From Acidobacteriaceae bacterium KBS 146 (lineage in GTDB: Bacteria > Acidobacteriota > Terriglobia > Terriglobales > Acidobacteriaceae): a stretch of DNA of 64,000 bases. Of the stretch, positions 52,700 through 61,710 are shown piece by piece. Positions within the stretch are counted from its first letter, which is position 1; each line of letters opens with the position of its first letter. The position numbers and the translations under genes were made by a program. Location of the stretch: the NCBI GenBank assembly GCA_000688615.1, contig JHVA01000001.1, forward strand, positions 1,054,001 to 1,118,000. Direction: 5' to 3'. A model generated the notes under the pieces. It ran no database searches and was not told the DNA's origin. It saw nothing but the letters and a program-made list of their open reading frames with translations.

Positions 52700-53159
52700 A
52701 GGTCAAAGTCTAGCCCGACGTATACAAAACAACAACCTTGGAGTTGGCAACGCTTTTTGGCACCAGGAGCCGTCGGGTGATCGAAGAAAGTCATTCATAG
52801 ATGGCTCAACCATTGACCCGCCAAACAAAATCAGCCATGAAATCGATAAGCGTTCCGGTGCGCCTTTACTTGCTTTACGACTAAACGCAGAACGTTCCGC
52901 TCGAACTATCGAATTCATTCATCCAGTCATGTGCTTAATTGTTTTCAACCGCCCCCTTTAGATACTTGAAATCTCGATAAATGGCGTTCCTCATAAAAAA
53001 AGCAGAGACGCGAAAAATATGTATCTGAATTGAAGTCTGAAGTTAACGGCACAAATGACTCATGCTCCTTCTGAATCGCCATCTACCCTGAAACGCCATT
53101 CTGCTTGTTTGAAATATCTGGAATTGCCATCGGAATTGACGAGCTGAACAACGCATCCC
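52700..53159. other. Intergenic region without supported gene
   Basis: About 460 bases between the LacI start and the histidine kinase relic. It contains the LacI promoter and perhaps undetectably decayed N-terminal kinase sequence. GCAACGCTTTTT near 52748 faintly resembles half of the LacI operator but is too degenerate to call. Confidence 0.4.
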
Positions 53160-53969
53160 TTGATCGGGTCTGTTCCAGCCCCACTTAGGAGTCTGCAGAA
53201 GACCGCGATGGCGATCGCTAATGAAGATCTTACGGCTCGCGCGCTGCCCGCATTTGGCGGCCGTACCGACGAGCTTGCTTTGTTGGCCCTTGATTTCGAC
53301 CGTTATGGCAGAACGAGTGCAGCATCTGCTCGATCAACAAAAGCTTCTTCTCCAAGACATATCGCATGAATTGCGGTCCCCGTTGGCTCGACTTAATGTT
53401 TTAGCAGAGCTGATGCAGCGAGGTGATCGGACTGCAGCCGCATGAATCCAGTCCGACGTTAATCTGCTGAAACGGATGATATCTGATTTACTAATACTCG
53501 CGGGAATCGATTCATACGACATGCACTCGCGAAGGGATCTGGTCCACATCGGCCGGCTGGTCCAACAAGTCATCAAAGACGCGGCCTTCGAAGGTTCCGC
53601 AACGGACAGGACCGGTGTTCAGACGAAGCATTGCGAACGACGTTTTCTATGCAACTGTGTAATAGACCGATGTCTGCCGATACGTATCGGTCGTAAACTA
53701 ATGATGCAAACAACAAAGGTGACCTGATGCTCGCGATTACGATTACCGACGGAGGTTGCGGAGTGCCGGAAGATGTCCTAGAGCAAATCTTCGATCCATT
53801 TTTTCGAGTTCCCTCGCAGAACCCGCATAGAGGAGGGGCCAGGCTTGGTCTCTCAATCAGTAAAAGAATCGTGACCCTATACGGGGGAAGCATCGCTGCC
53901 CAAAGCCGAGCCGATGGCAGACTCCTCATACAGCTCTACCTCCCTCTTATCGCCCATGACGAGCATTAG
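53160..53969 (+). pseudogene. Decayed sensor histidine kinase with internal micro-inversion
   Basis: Pieces of a HAMP/HisKA/HATPase kinase survive in order. APLRSLQKTAMAIANEDLTA is the HAMP end. A single extra T at 53303-53304 shifts frame inside DFDR-MAERVQ. DISHELRSPLARL is the H-box with the phospho-accepting His. A TGA at 53443-53445 interrupts the second dimerisation helix. The N-box is found only on the opposite strand (ADIGLLHSCIENVVRNA, about 53627-53680), and the G-boxes return on the plus strand (TDGGCGVPEDVLEQIFDPF, GGARLGLSISKRIV). The N-terminal sensor and any response regulator are missing. Confidence 0.85.
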
Positions 53970-54095
53970 AGCCGCCCGATCTTCCTCTCGCATTTTCATT
54001 GATATTGAACATGATTTCCTCCTGATTCATGAATGAAAGGTTCAGCGGATGCGCTCTAGGCGTAAGGAGTGGATTGCTGAGTGGTGTTGACGGCC

Positions 54096-54115
54096 GGGGT
54101 GATGACAATCACCCC
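54096..54115. terminator. Strong hairpin between kinase relic and DJ-1 gene
   Basis: GGGGTGAT-GACA-ATCACCCC, a perfect 8-bp stem with a four-base loop, 57 bases past the stop of the leftward DJ-1 family gene. There is no U-tract on either strand, so it is a terminator candidate of uncertain strength or another structural element. Confidence 0.4.
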
Positions 54116-54172
54116 CGACCGACTGCACAGATGACGTCAGCAACGTGCCTCTAGGTTCCGCCAGCAGTAGAA

Positions 54173-54862
54173 CTAAGCAGTTACTTTTTGAGCAACCAGC
54201 TTCAAAAGGGCCTGAGCGGTCGAGGTCGAGGATGCCGGATTTTGCCCCGTGATCAGGTTTCCGTCCATAATGGTGAAAACCTCCCAGTTCGCCTTCTTTT
54301 CAAAGATGGCGCCAAGTCGCAACAATTCATCTTCAACAAGAAAAGGTACTACCTTCGTAAGCTGTACTTCTGTCTCTTCGCCATTCGTAAAGCCGGTGAC
54401 GTGCTTCCCTTTTACCAACGGCTCGCCCTTGTACTTGACGTGGCGAAGCACTCCAGGTGAATGGCAAACCAAAGCAATGGGCTTGCCGGAATTGTAAAAT
54501 GATTCGAGAAGAGCAATCGAGATAGGGTCTTCTGCTAGGTCCCACATGGGTCCGTGTCCACCCGTATAAAACACAGTATCGAAGTCTTCCGCTTTGACGT
54601 CCGCAAGCTTCACCGTATTTGCAAAGGCCTTTATTGTCTCCGCATCCTTCTTAAACCGCACCTGCGCCGGAGTCTGATTGTCCGGAAGGTCACTCTTAGG
54701 ATCAATGGGCGGCTGTCCGCCCTTTGGAGAAGCCAGTGTGACATCGACACCGGCATCTTTGAAGACAAAATACGGGGCCGCGCCTTCTTCAAGCCAAAAA
54801 CCAGTTTTACGTCCGGTGTTGCCAAGCTGGTCGTGTGAGGTTAGTACCTGCAGAATTCTCAT
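54173..54862 (-). CDS. DJ-1/PfpI family protein (HchA/glyoxalase III-like)
   Basis: A 229-residue cytoplasmic protein with AGGAG seven bases before the ATG. The class I amidotransferase-like fold is shown by FYTGGHGPMWDLAED (about 98-112) and the nucleophile elbow LVCHSPGVL with Cys133 followed by His134; Glu25/26 in WLEEGAAPY may complete the site. This pattern fits the Hsp31/HchA-like branch, which converts methylglyoxal to lactate and is linked to carbonyl stress, rather than the protease PfpI branch. Monocistronic as far as I can see. Confidence 0.87.
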   Translation of the reverse strand: MRILQVLTSHDQLGNTGRKTGFWLEEGAAPYFVFKDAGVDVTLASPKGGQPPIDPKSDLPDNQTPAQVRFKKDAETIKAFANTVKLADVKAEDFDTVFYTGGHGPMWDLAEDPISIALLESFYNSGKPIALVCHSPGVLRHVKYKGEPLVKGKHVTGFTNGEETEVQLTKVVPFLVEDELLRLGAIFEKKANWEVFTIMDGNLITGQNPASSTSTAQALLKLVAQKVTA

Positions 54863-55047
54863 GTCTTAATCTCCTATGTTCCTTGGTAGCCCTGTCCGAT
54901 TGAATCGGTTCGAATGCATCACACCACAAACACACGAAGACGATCTATTAGACGATGGTATCGAGTCCAACCTACGACTCTCGCGTTAGGAGTGCGATTC
55001 AGATGCTGCGATGACATGCTTGCTGCCTAAGGATGCCTCGGAAGCCT

Positions 55048-56007
55048 CTAAGCAGATATACGCCGAGGCTTCAGCGCCAGCGCACCTTTGGACGGGACGC
55101 GAAACTGTCCTGGAGTCACTCCCAGGATTTTCTTAAAATTCCGCGTTAGATGGCTTTGATCGACAAACCCAACAACTCCGGCTGTATCAGAGAGTGCCAT
55201 CCCCTCACGCAATAGCGATGCAGCAGCTTCGACACGCAACTGAGTAAGATAAGAATGCGGTGTCAGTCCTACGGTATCCCGAAATACCCGAAGAAAATGA
55301 GATGCACTGAAAGGGGATAGATCGGCCAGTTCGGCAAGGCTGAGATTTCTATGATAGTAGGCAGACAAATATTCCAGCGCCTTTTCGATTCCCGTCTTGG
55401 CTGATTTTCGCTTGAAGCGACGATAACTTGTTTCGCAGTGAAAAGTAGCCAAACGAGAAAATATATTGCAAAGACAGGACTCGAATCGGAGTCGATCTCC
55501 GTTCTGCTCCAATTCCTGGTGAAGCTGGGAAAGACAATTCACAAGAGCGCCATCCCGCGCAAAGGGCTGTCGAAATCGGAAGTCGTGGCTATTGAAATCC
55601 AACGAAAGCGAACGGAAAACACGCTCGTCCAGATACACCATGCGGAAGCTCCATGAGGCGGAGTCCGCAGGGGCAGGAGCATGGATCTCTCCAGGATTGA
55701 GCAGCAACAAAGTTCCGCTTGCGAGAATGTGGTTCTCTCCTCGGCAATAGGAACTCATAGAACCGCGATCAACAAAACCGATTGCAGGGATGCGATGAAA
55801 ATGCTTAGCAAAGCGGTAGCTTCGATACGATCCATGAAAAAGCTCGATTCCCTGGAGATTGGCATGCCGCCATATGCGGGCTTGTCTCCTTGTGCGAAGC
55901 TCCCGTTCCCCGTGATCGCGTGAAATCTCCGTGTCGGATGCTGCTATAACCTGCATTGTTTGTGAACTAAATGGAAGGTCACCTTCTTTCCGATCTCGAC
56001 CATTCAT
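55048..56007 (-). CDS. AraC family transcriptional regulator
   Basis: A 319-residue activator-type protein. The N-terminal half is a cupin-like sensor domain (HRIPAIGFVDRGSMSSY, GTLLLLNPGEIHAPAP). The C-terminal half holds two helix-turn-helix motifs (LSLAELADLSPFSASHFLRVF and DTAGVVGFVDQSHLTRNFKK) and ends in the usual LGVTPGQFR. It is divergent from the TolC-YtcA-HlyD-FUSC operon, only 66 bases away, and so is the likely regulator of efflux, with a small aromatic or toxic compound as inducer. A Met at residue 18 is an alternative start. Confidence 0.9.
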   Translation of the reverse strand: MNGRDRKEGDLPFSSQTMQVIAASDTEISRDHGERELRTRRQARIWRHANLQGIELFHGSYRSYRFAKHFHRIPAIGFVDRGSMSSYCRGENHILASGTLLLLNPGEIHAPAPADSASWSFRMVYLDERVFRSLSLDFNSHDFRFRQPFARDGALVNCLSQLHQELEQNGDRLRFESCLCNIFSRLATFHCETSYRRFKRKSAKTGIEKALEYLSAYYHRNLSLAELADLSPFSASHFLRVFRDTVGLTPHSYLTQLRVEAAASLLREGMALSDTAGVVGFVDQSHLTRNFKKILGVTPGQFRVPSKGALALKPRRISA

Positions 56008-56073
56008 TCTTAAACCATAACATTGCCCATCATCGAATAGCGATTTTGTACAAGACCGTCGGGGCTGGAATTA

Positions 56074-57528
56074 GTGACGCTTAAGAGCGTGAGTAAGCCC
56101 ACTGGATTCATTTATGTTGTTGTACTTGCTGCGTCAGCGTCCTCTATAGCAATTGCGCAAGAAGCCCCCATTTCGGCGAGCATTCCGTGGCAGCCGAATC
56201 ATATTTCCTCCGCGGTCAACACGATTCAGAATCTACGGCATGAAGCTATGCTCAACGGCGACACCGCATACACTCTTGGGCAGCTAATTGATGTAGCCGA
56301 AGATAACAATCCGGCTACGCATGCGGCATGGAACCGCTCTCAGATCGCCGCCGCTTCTCTAGGCATTGCACGAAGTGAGCTGTACCCAACGCTCATCGCA
56401 GCTTCAGCCGGTAGAACCTTTTTGAATCCGCCGCTTCTATACCAGTCCTTCGCCCTGCAGGATATCGGAGCCTTTGAAAGCACTCTCACCCTTAATTACA
56501 CGTTACTCGACTTCGGGGCACGTCGAGATGAAATTTCTGCCGCGAAAGCCCGCCTCCTTGCGAGTAATTTGAGCTTCAATAACGAGCAACTGGCTCTCAT
56601 CCAAACCGTATCAACTGAGTACTACCGACTTCTGAATGCGACCGGTCAGCGCGAGGCCGCGGAGTTCAACCTGCACGATGCGCAGGCCGTAGAAGATTCA
56701 GCCAATGATCACAAACAAAACGGATTGGCCACGCTTCCCGACGTATTAGAAGCCAAAGCTGCTACTGCGAAAGCCACATATGAGTTGCAAAATGCCATCG
56801 GAATGGAGCAGATGGCATTTGGTGATCTAGCCACCACCCTGACAGTTACCCCGGTAAAACACTTTCGGGTTCAGACGTTGACTGACCTCCAGATTCCTGA
56901 AGAGCTGAATCAGAGCGTCGAGAACGCGATTGAAACTTCTTTCAGTACGCGACCTGACCTCCTTGCCGGTGCAGAACGCGTGCAGGCTGCCGAAGCAGAG
57001 GTGAAGCACGCGCGTTCAGCTTACTACCCAAAGTTGGTGTTTGATGGCTCGAAGGGGTGGTTGCGTGCATGGGGACAGCAGGAGAAGTATCCCGGTACTT
57101 ACGGTAAAACGTTCACCTATGACGCGAAGCTGAGCTTGACCTGGACGGTATTTGACGGCTTCAAACGGGAAAACACCCTGTCGAGAGCAAAGGCGGAGCG
57201 CGCTGCTGTACAGGAAGAACTGCGTGAGAAAGAGGATAAAGTAACCGATCAAGTGTGGGCCGCCTATACAGACGCACAGACGGCGTTACGAGAACGTCAG
57301 GCCGCGGCCTCTCTGCTACTGGCTTCCAATGAGTCATACTCCGCAGCTGTTGAGTCCTATAAGGACGGTGTACGAACGATTTTGGATGTGCTTTCGGCCG
57401 AGAGGGATCTTGCACACGCGCGAGCAGTCGATGTGAGTGCCCGGACACAGGTCTTACAGGCCTTTATGAATCTGGCCTTCCGCACCGGCGATCTTCTCAC
57501 AACGCATTTGAAAGGCAAACAACCGTGA
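56074..57528 (+). CDS. TolC-family outer-membrane efflux protein
   Basis: A 484-residue outer-membrane channel and first gene of the efflux operon. The start is GTG 56074 (GTG 56089 is equally possible; no strong Shine-Dalgarno). Signal peptide VVLAASASSIAIAQ. The family repeats are seen in paired coiled-coil regions: YTLGQLIDVAEDNNPATHAAW and ARSELYPTLIAAS in the first half, and RPDLLAGAERVQAAEAEVKHARSAYYP, given here only in outline, in the second. Its stop overlaps the next start by four bases. Partner of the HlyD adaptor and FUSC pump downstream. Confidence 0.9.
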   Translation: MTLKSVSKPTGFIYVVVLAASASSIAIAQEAPISASIPWQPNHISSAVNTIQNLRHEAMLNGDTAYTLGQLIDVAEDNNPATHAAWNRSQIAAASLGIARSELYPTLIAASAGRTFLNPPLLYQSFALQDIGAFESTLTLNYTLLDFGARRDEISAAKARLLASNLSFNNEQLALIQTVSTEYYRLLNATGQREAAEFNLHDAQAVEDSANDHKQNGLATLPDVLEAKAATAKATYELQNAIGMEQMAFGDLATTLTVTPVKHFRVQTLTDLQIPEELNQSVENAIETSFSTRPDLLAGAERVQAAEAEVKHARSAYYPKLVFDGSKGWLRAWGQQEKYPGTYGKTFTYDAKLSLTWTVFDGFKRENTLSRAKAERAAVQEELREKEDKVTDQVWAAYTDAQTALRERQAAASLLLASNESYSAAVESYKDGVRTILDVLSAERDLAHARAVDVSARTQVLQAFMNLAFRTGDLLTTHLKGKQP

Positions 57529-57830
57529 ACCTCTCCATAGATCGCTCCTCTGTGCCCTCTCCATGGATGCGGGGTAAGTTCCCTCCAACGGTACTATCCC
57601 TTTTCGTTTTTGGGATGAGCGGATGTTCGTTTGCTCCCTCCATTAACGTCATGGGGTCGTACTTCCCATCCTGGATGCTTTGTTTCGCGATCGGAGCAGC
57701 TATGGCCGCTCTAGTGCATCTGCTTTTTAAAAGGTGGAAGCTCTTCGATGAACTTTGGCCGCTTCCATTGCTGTATCCCTGCCTGATTTGCTTTGTGAGC
57801 TGCGCGCTGTGGCTCGTCTTCTTCCGATAG
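57525..57830 (+). CDS. YtcA-family small lipoprotein
   Basis: A 101-residue protein with a lipobox-like VFGMSGCS (Cys about 34) followed by APSINVMGSYFPSWMLCFAIG, the signature of the YtcA family, then two hydrophobic segments (FAIGAAMAALVHLLF and LLYPCLICFVSCALWLVFF). YtcA-like proteins are encoded between outer-membrane factor and HlyD/FUSC genes in aromatic acid or MdtNOP-type efflux operons, exactly as here. Start GTG overlaps the TolC stop by four bases. Its precise role in the pump is unknown. Confidence 0.85.
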   Translation: MNLSIDRSSVPSPWMRGKFPPTVLSLFVFGMSGCSFAPSINVMGSYFPSWMLCFAIGAAMAALVHLLFKRWKLFDELWPLPLLYPCLICFVSCALWLVFFR

Positions 57831-57841
57831 AGAGGTCTCGA

Positions 57842-59059
57842 TTGAGCAATACGAACGCAACATCAAAGCGCACGCTTCGCGGGCACATGATCAGCGGATT
57901 CATCATTGTCGGTGGCATCGGTGCCGGACTATTCGCACTTTACACGGCGTCTCAATATCCGCGGACGGATGATGCCGAAGTCGTCGCCAATGTGATTGGC
58001 ATGGCTCCTCTCGTCGCCGGTCCCGTCGTTGAGCTGCCTGTCCACGACAACGATTTTGTAAAGAAAGGCGGCCTTCTCTACAAAATTGACGATCGCCCCT
58101 ATCTCTACGCTTTGCAGGATGCACTGGCAGCGCAGCAACGCCTTGAAGGGGAGATCGAAAATGAACAGCGAAGAATTACGGCTCAGGTGACGACGGTCAG
58201 TATCGCAAACGCAGGAAGACAGAGTGCAGCCGCAAATGAAGTTCGTGCGGACGATGAAATAAAAGTTAGCGAGGCAGCGATTGCACAAGCAAATGCTGGT
58301 CTAATACGGGCACGCGCAGATGAAAGTTATGCGATCGGCAATTTGCACCGAATCGAACCGCTGCTTACAAAAGAATTCGTTACGCCCGATGATGTGCATC
58401 GTGCTCGTTCACTTGCCGAAGCCAAAACCGCCGCAGTACAACAAGCCGAGTCGAATTTAGCCTTGACGAAGGCCAGGCTTCTCGCTGCCACCGCACAGAA
58501 GGAACAAACGGTGGCACAGTTAGTTCAAACAGAGGAGCAAGTCAAGGAGTCCTCACAGTCGGTACTCGTCTTAGCTCCATTATTGGCCCAACGTCAGAGC
58601 CGCGCCGCAGCTGTCCGGCTAGCCCGATACAACTACGAGCAATGCAGTGTCGTGGCTCCGTTCGATGCCCGCGTCACGAATCTCACAATCTCGGAGGGCG
58701 GGTACGCGAAGATCGGACAGCAGATGTTCACGCTCATCGACACGCGGAAGTGGTGGGTCTTGGCAAACTTTCGTGAGAGTCAGATCCGCCATCTGCAAGA
58801 GGGGTCGTTCGCAGAGATCTATCTTATGGCGAATCTCAGCAAACAGCTCCACGGCACCGTTGAGAGCGTTGGCTATGGCGTAACTCCTGATCCCGATGTT
58901 GTGGGCAAACTGTCACAAGGATTGCCCGATGTGCAAAGGACATTGAACTGGGTACGGCTTGCATCTCGTTACCCAGTCAGAATCAGGATTGACAATCCTT
59001 CAACAGAAAGTTTGAGGGTGGGCGAGGTGGCGATTGTAGGAGTAAAACCGCGCAGATGA
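57842..59059 (+). CDS. HlyD/EmrA-type periplasmic efflux adaptor
   Basis: A membrane fusion protein of about 405 residues linking the FUSC pump to TolC. I choose TTG 57842 as start: GAGAGG lies six bases upstream and 11 bases after the YtcA stop; an ATG at 57887 is the alternative. One N-terminal transmembrane helix (MISGFIIVGGIGAGLFALY), then the lipoyl half-motif VIGMAPLVAGPVVELPVHDND, a long alpha-hairpin, the second lipoyl half VVAPFDARVTNLTISEGGYA and the beta-barrel (WVLANFRESQIRHLQEG). The C-terminus overlaps the next start by four bases. Confidence 0.9.
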   Translation: MSNTNATSKRTLRGHMISGFIIVGGIGAGLFALYTASQYPRTDDAEVVANVIGMAPLVAGPVVELPVHDNDFVKKGGLLYKIDDRPYLYALQDALAAQQRLEGEIENEQRRITAQVTTVSIANAGRQSAAANEVRADDEIKVSEAAIAQANAGLIRARADESYAIGNLHRIEPLLTKEFVTPDDVHRARSLAEAKTAAVQQAESNLALTKARLLAATAQKEQTVAQLVQTEEQVKESSQSVLVLAPLLAQRQSRAAAVRLARYNYEQCSVVAPFDARVTNLTISEGGYAKIGQQMFTLIDTRKWWVLANFRESQIRHLQEGSFAEIYLMANLSKQLHGTVESVGYGVTPDPDVVGKLSQGLPDVQRTLNWVRLASRYPVRIRIDNPSTESLRVGEVAIVGVKPRR

Positions 59060-61197
59060 GTTTTCCCGCAATTGCCTCTCCATCTGTGCGCAGAACGGTA
59101 CGAGAAGACACGACGTGGTACGAGACATTCGTCGAGCTTATCCGGGCGGAACTGAGCCCCTACCCGGGACGCGCTCTGACGGTTGCCCGCATCGTACTTG
59201 CCTGCACTATCGTGATGCTCTGGGTTGAGGTCTTCCGTATACCCGGAGGCATATGGGGTGCGTATTATCCCCTGCTGGTCTCAAGAGACAACCTTCGCGC
59301 TACACGGCGATCTGCGTTTTGGATCGCAACGATCACTGCAATCGGCACGGTCGAGGTTGTTCTCGGAGCCATGCTCTTTCTGGGATCACCGCTCCTGCAT
59401 TTTTTGTGGGTCTGTGCCAGCCTCTGGGGCGTGTTTTATCTCATAAGCTCTCTACGCGTCTATGAGACTGGACTGGCACTGGGCCTGTTCCTTGCTACTT
59501 CGATCACAATATGGGATCTCCCTATATCTGCAAGCAGGAGACTCGAACAAACGCTGTATACATCGCTTTCGATCCTTGTCGGCTGTGCGGTTACCATCTT
59601 GGTCGAGTATCTGTTCTCTCACACTCACGAGCCCGACGCTGTTCTTGAAGGCATTGAGCAACGGCTCGCTGTGACGAGCCGTGTCCTCGACCACTACGCA
59701 AACCCCGAATCGCCTCATCGCGATGTGGCATACGAGGCAAAGCGTTATTCCATGAGAGGCACAGGAGATCTCCGAGAGCTCATCTCCCAGGTTGCTTATC
59801 CCATGGCAGAACGTCAGCGGCTATCTACCGCGCTGGCGCTCTCCGGACGACTGGTTGATCTCTCATGGAGCCTTGCTGAATCAGAGCGAAGCATAGCCTC
59901 TGCAGATCTGGAGCTCTGCCAGTTAATCCATCAGAAGGTGGATCTCCTGCGGGACCGCCTACTTAAAGAGGAGCTGGCGGAATGGATTGATATTGTTGAG
60001 GTTCCGACCACAAGTATTCCAGTTTTTGCGGAGATGGAACGTACGATCGACCTGCTGGCGGAAAGCCTCTCTCCCTCTGGTTGGCGAGACCTCCCTCCAT
60101 CACTTTCACGCGAGCATTCAGGCATGAATAACGATCTGTTTCAGCCAGATGCTTTCAGTAGTGTCGGTCATCTTCGCTTTGCGGTTCGCGGAAGTCTAAG
60201 CGCTCTCGCGTGTTATCTCGTCTATATGAGCGTCGGCTGGACTACCCTGGGTGCATCTATCGCAACATGCATCCTTACGGCTCTCCCAGTTACAGGTGCC
60301 GCGCGACATAAACAGCTCATGCGTTTTACTGGGGTGCTGATCGGAGCTTGCGCACTTGGATTCACGACGCAAATCTTCATACTGCCACAGATCGATTCAA
60401 TCTTTAGTTATCTGCTGCTCTTCGCCTGCATCGTGGCTATGGGGGCATGGATCGCGACCTCCACACCACGATTGGCATACACGGGGGCGCAGATGGTCCT
60501 TGCCTATGAATTGGTTAACCTTAATCAATTTTCGCTAAACCCATCACTTGTATCTGCGAGAGATGCAAGCCTCGGCATCGTATTAGGCATAGGGGCTATG
60601 TGGCTATTCTTCGACCACCTATGGGCAACATCTTCGCGCGAATCGCTAAAAGGCTTATTCGCGGCTGCTTTTCAGGATATTGCTGCGGTACACCTCCCTC
60701 CCGATCAGGATGGAGTTGCCCGTCCTGTTAAGTCACTTGAGGGGCAGGTCGACCAGATCATGCGTAATTTCGAGAAGATTGGATCAACGATTGATGTCTC
60801 TCTGTTTGAGACGCATCCCGCTTCAGCCTCCGAGGAATTTCTGCTGCGAGAGGCAAAAAAATGGCTCTCAGAGCTACGCAGTGCACTTCTCTTGACAACA
60901 GGCTTAATACACCATCAAGCCATGTGGAGAGAACATGACGACAGCAATCTAGTCGCTCGCACACAAGCATACTGCTCCGAGATGTTAGCGCAGAGCGCGC
61001 AACGAATTGAAGGAGGTGCACATGAAGAAAGGGTTCTTCAATCCTCTTCCAACAGTTCGCTACGAGAGGAACTATACTCAAACCTCGGATTGTCTGTTCA
61101 ACGCGGATCGATGAAGAAGCTGATGGAGGCCCGCCTCTGTGTGTCGTTGTTCGCAGTTGTATGCAAGCTAGCAAATGCTGTAAACAAGAGCCCATAG
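59056..61197 (+). CDS. FUSC family inner-membrane efflux protein (AaeB/MdtO-like)
   Basis: A 713-residue pump with the family layout of two membrane blocks, each followed by a cytoplasmic domain. Block 1 lies at about 38-190 (ALTVARIVLACTIVMLWVEV, GIWGAYYPLLVSRDNLRAT) and block 2 at about 375-530 (RFAVRGSLSALACYLVYMSV, TLGASIATCILTALPVTGA). Relatives export aromatic acids such as p-hydroxybenzoate, or other small organic acids and dyes. The start overlaps the HlyD gene by four bases. With TolC, YtcA and HlyD it makes a complete tripartite export system under the divergent AraC regulator. Confidence 0.9.
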   Translation: MSFPAIASPSVRRTVREDTTWYETFVELIRAELSPYPGRALTVARIVLACTIVMLWVEVFRIPGGIWGAYYPLLVSRDNLRATRRSAFWIATITAIGTVEVVLGAMLFLGSPLLHFLWVCASLWGVFYLISSLRVYETGLALGLFLATSITIWDLPISASRRLEQTLYTSLSILVGCAVTILVEYLFSHTHEPDAVLEGIEQRLAVTSRVLDHYANPESPHRDVAYEAKRYSMRGTGDLRELISQVAYPMAERQRLSTALALSGRLVDLSWSLAESERSIASADLELCQLIHQKVDLLRDRLLKEELAEWIDIVEVPTTSIPVFAEMERTIDLLAESLSPSGWRDLPPSLSREHSGMNNDLFQPDAFSSVGHLRFAVRGSLSALACYLVYMSVGWTTLGASIATCILTALPVTGAARHKQLMRFTGVLIGACALGFTTQIFILPQIDSIFSYLLLFACIVAMGAWIATSTPRLAYTGAQMVLAYELVNLNQFSLNPSLVSARDASLGIVLGIGAMWLFFDHLWATSSRESLKGLFAAAFQDIAAVHLPPDQDGVARPVKSLEGQVDQIMRNFEKIGSTIDVSLFETHPASASEEFLLREAKKWLSELRSALLLTTGLIHHQAMWREHDDSNLVARTQAYCSEMLAQSAQRIEGGAHEERVLQSSSNSSLREELYSNLGLSVQRGSMKKLMEARLCVSLFAVVCKLANAVNKSP

Positions 61198-61398
61198 GCC
61201 TTAGCATGATCTCGCATGTATTGAGCCGGCACGAGTGCATTATTGTGCTCTCATCTTTCGCACCATAGGGCGTCGTAACGTTGCTCTGATGCAGGTACTC
61301 TGTCAGCTCAGCTACCACACTGCCATTCTTCGACAACTCCGCTTCGCAAAGTAAGCTTGCGTTCAAGGAGAGGTTGACTACGGTCCGTTACGCTAAAC

Positions 61399-61415
61399 TT
61401 CGGCAACTTGCCGAA
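61399..61415. repeat. Perfect inverted repeat next to the tRNA relic
   Basis: TTCGGCAA-C-TTGCCGAA, 8-bp arms with a one-base centre, 10 bases before the tRNA-Met-like sequence. The loop is too short for a hairpin, so it is more like a protein-binding site. Together with a second repeat TTGGCGA-TCTG-TCGCCAA (61573-61590) it marks a structured intergenic stretch (61198-61710) that has no supported protein gene. Confidence 0.5.
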
Positions 61416-61425
61416 ACAAGTAAAG

Positions 61426-61497
61426 GGCCCATAGGCAATGGTTAGAGCAGGGTGCGCATAAGGCTTGGTTCCAAGTTCAAATTTTGGTGGGCCACCA
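61426..61497 (+). tRNA. Degenerate tRNA-Met (CAT)-like sequence
   Basis: Acceptor arms GGCCCAT (61426-61432) and GTGGGCC (61487-61493) pair over seven bases and are followed by an encoded CCA end (ACCA, 61494-61497). The T-arm CCAAG-TTCAAAT-TTTGG is intact, and the D-arm retains AATGGTTAGAGC. The anticodon loop reads CGCATAA, anticodon CAT at 61457-61459, but universal U33 is G and the anticodon stem has a mismatch and only one Watson-Crick pair. At 72 bases it is short; one base appears lost in the D-arm and one in the anticodon arm. Most likely a tRNA-Met pseudogene or a duplicated fragment. Confidence 0.55.
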
Positions 61498-61653
61498 AGT
61501 CACTTCTTCGAAGTCGGAGGTGCACAGACTTTTATTGGAATACTGCGGAAGCAACTCCTGTCAGCAAGCGACTTGGCGATCTGTCGCCAATCGACACGGG
61601 CACATGGGCTTGTATTCGCCGCGGTCCCTCTCGACCCTCAGGTTACAGACAGC

Positions 61654-61704
61654 GAGCCAGGCTCCGTGGCGACGGATCCGTGTCCGTCCCGCTGGGCCTG
61701 GCTC
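61654..61704 (-). terminator. Nested hairpin after the SelA-like gene
   Basis: GAGCCAGGC (61654-61662) pairs with GCCTGGCTC (61696-61704), and inside it GACGGA pairs with TCCGTC around a six-base loop. It starts seven bases after the stop codon of the leftward gene, which suits a transcription end or mRNA-stabilising structure. There is no U-tract. Confidence 0.45.
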
Positions 61705-61710
61705 ATCACC

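Noticed and set aside
52745..52765. Possible LacI autoregulatory operator near the regulator's own start
   Set aside because: Only one half resembles the two good operators; the other half does not match.
60758..61366. A 202-codon open frame on the minus strand
   Set aside because: It lies mostly antisense to the well-supported FUSC gene, has no ribosome-binding site and resembles no protein.
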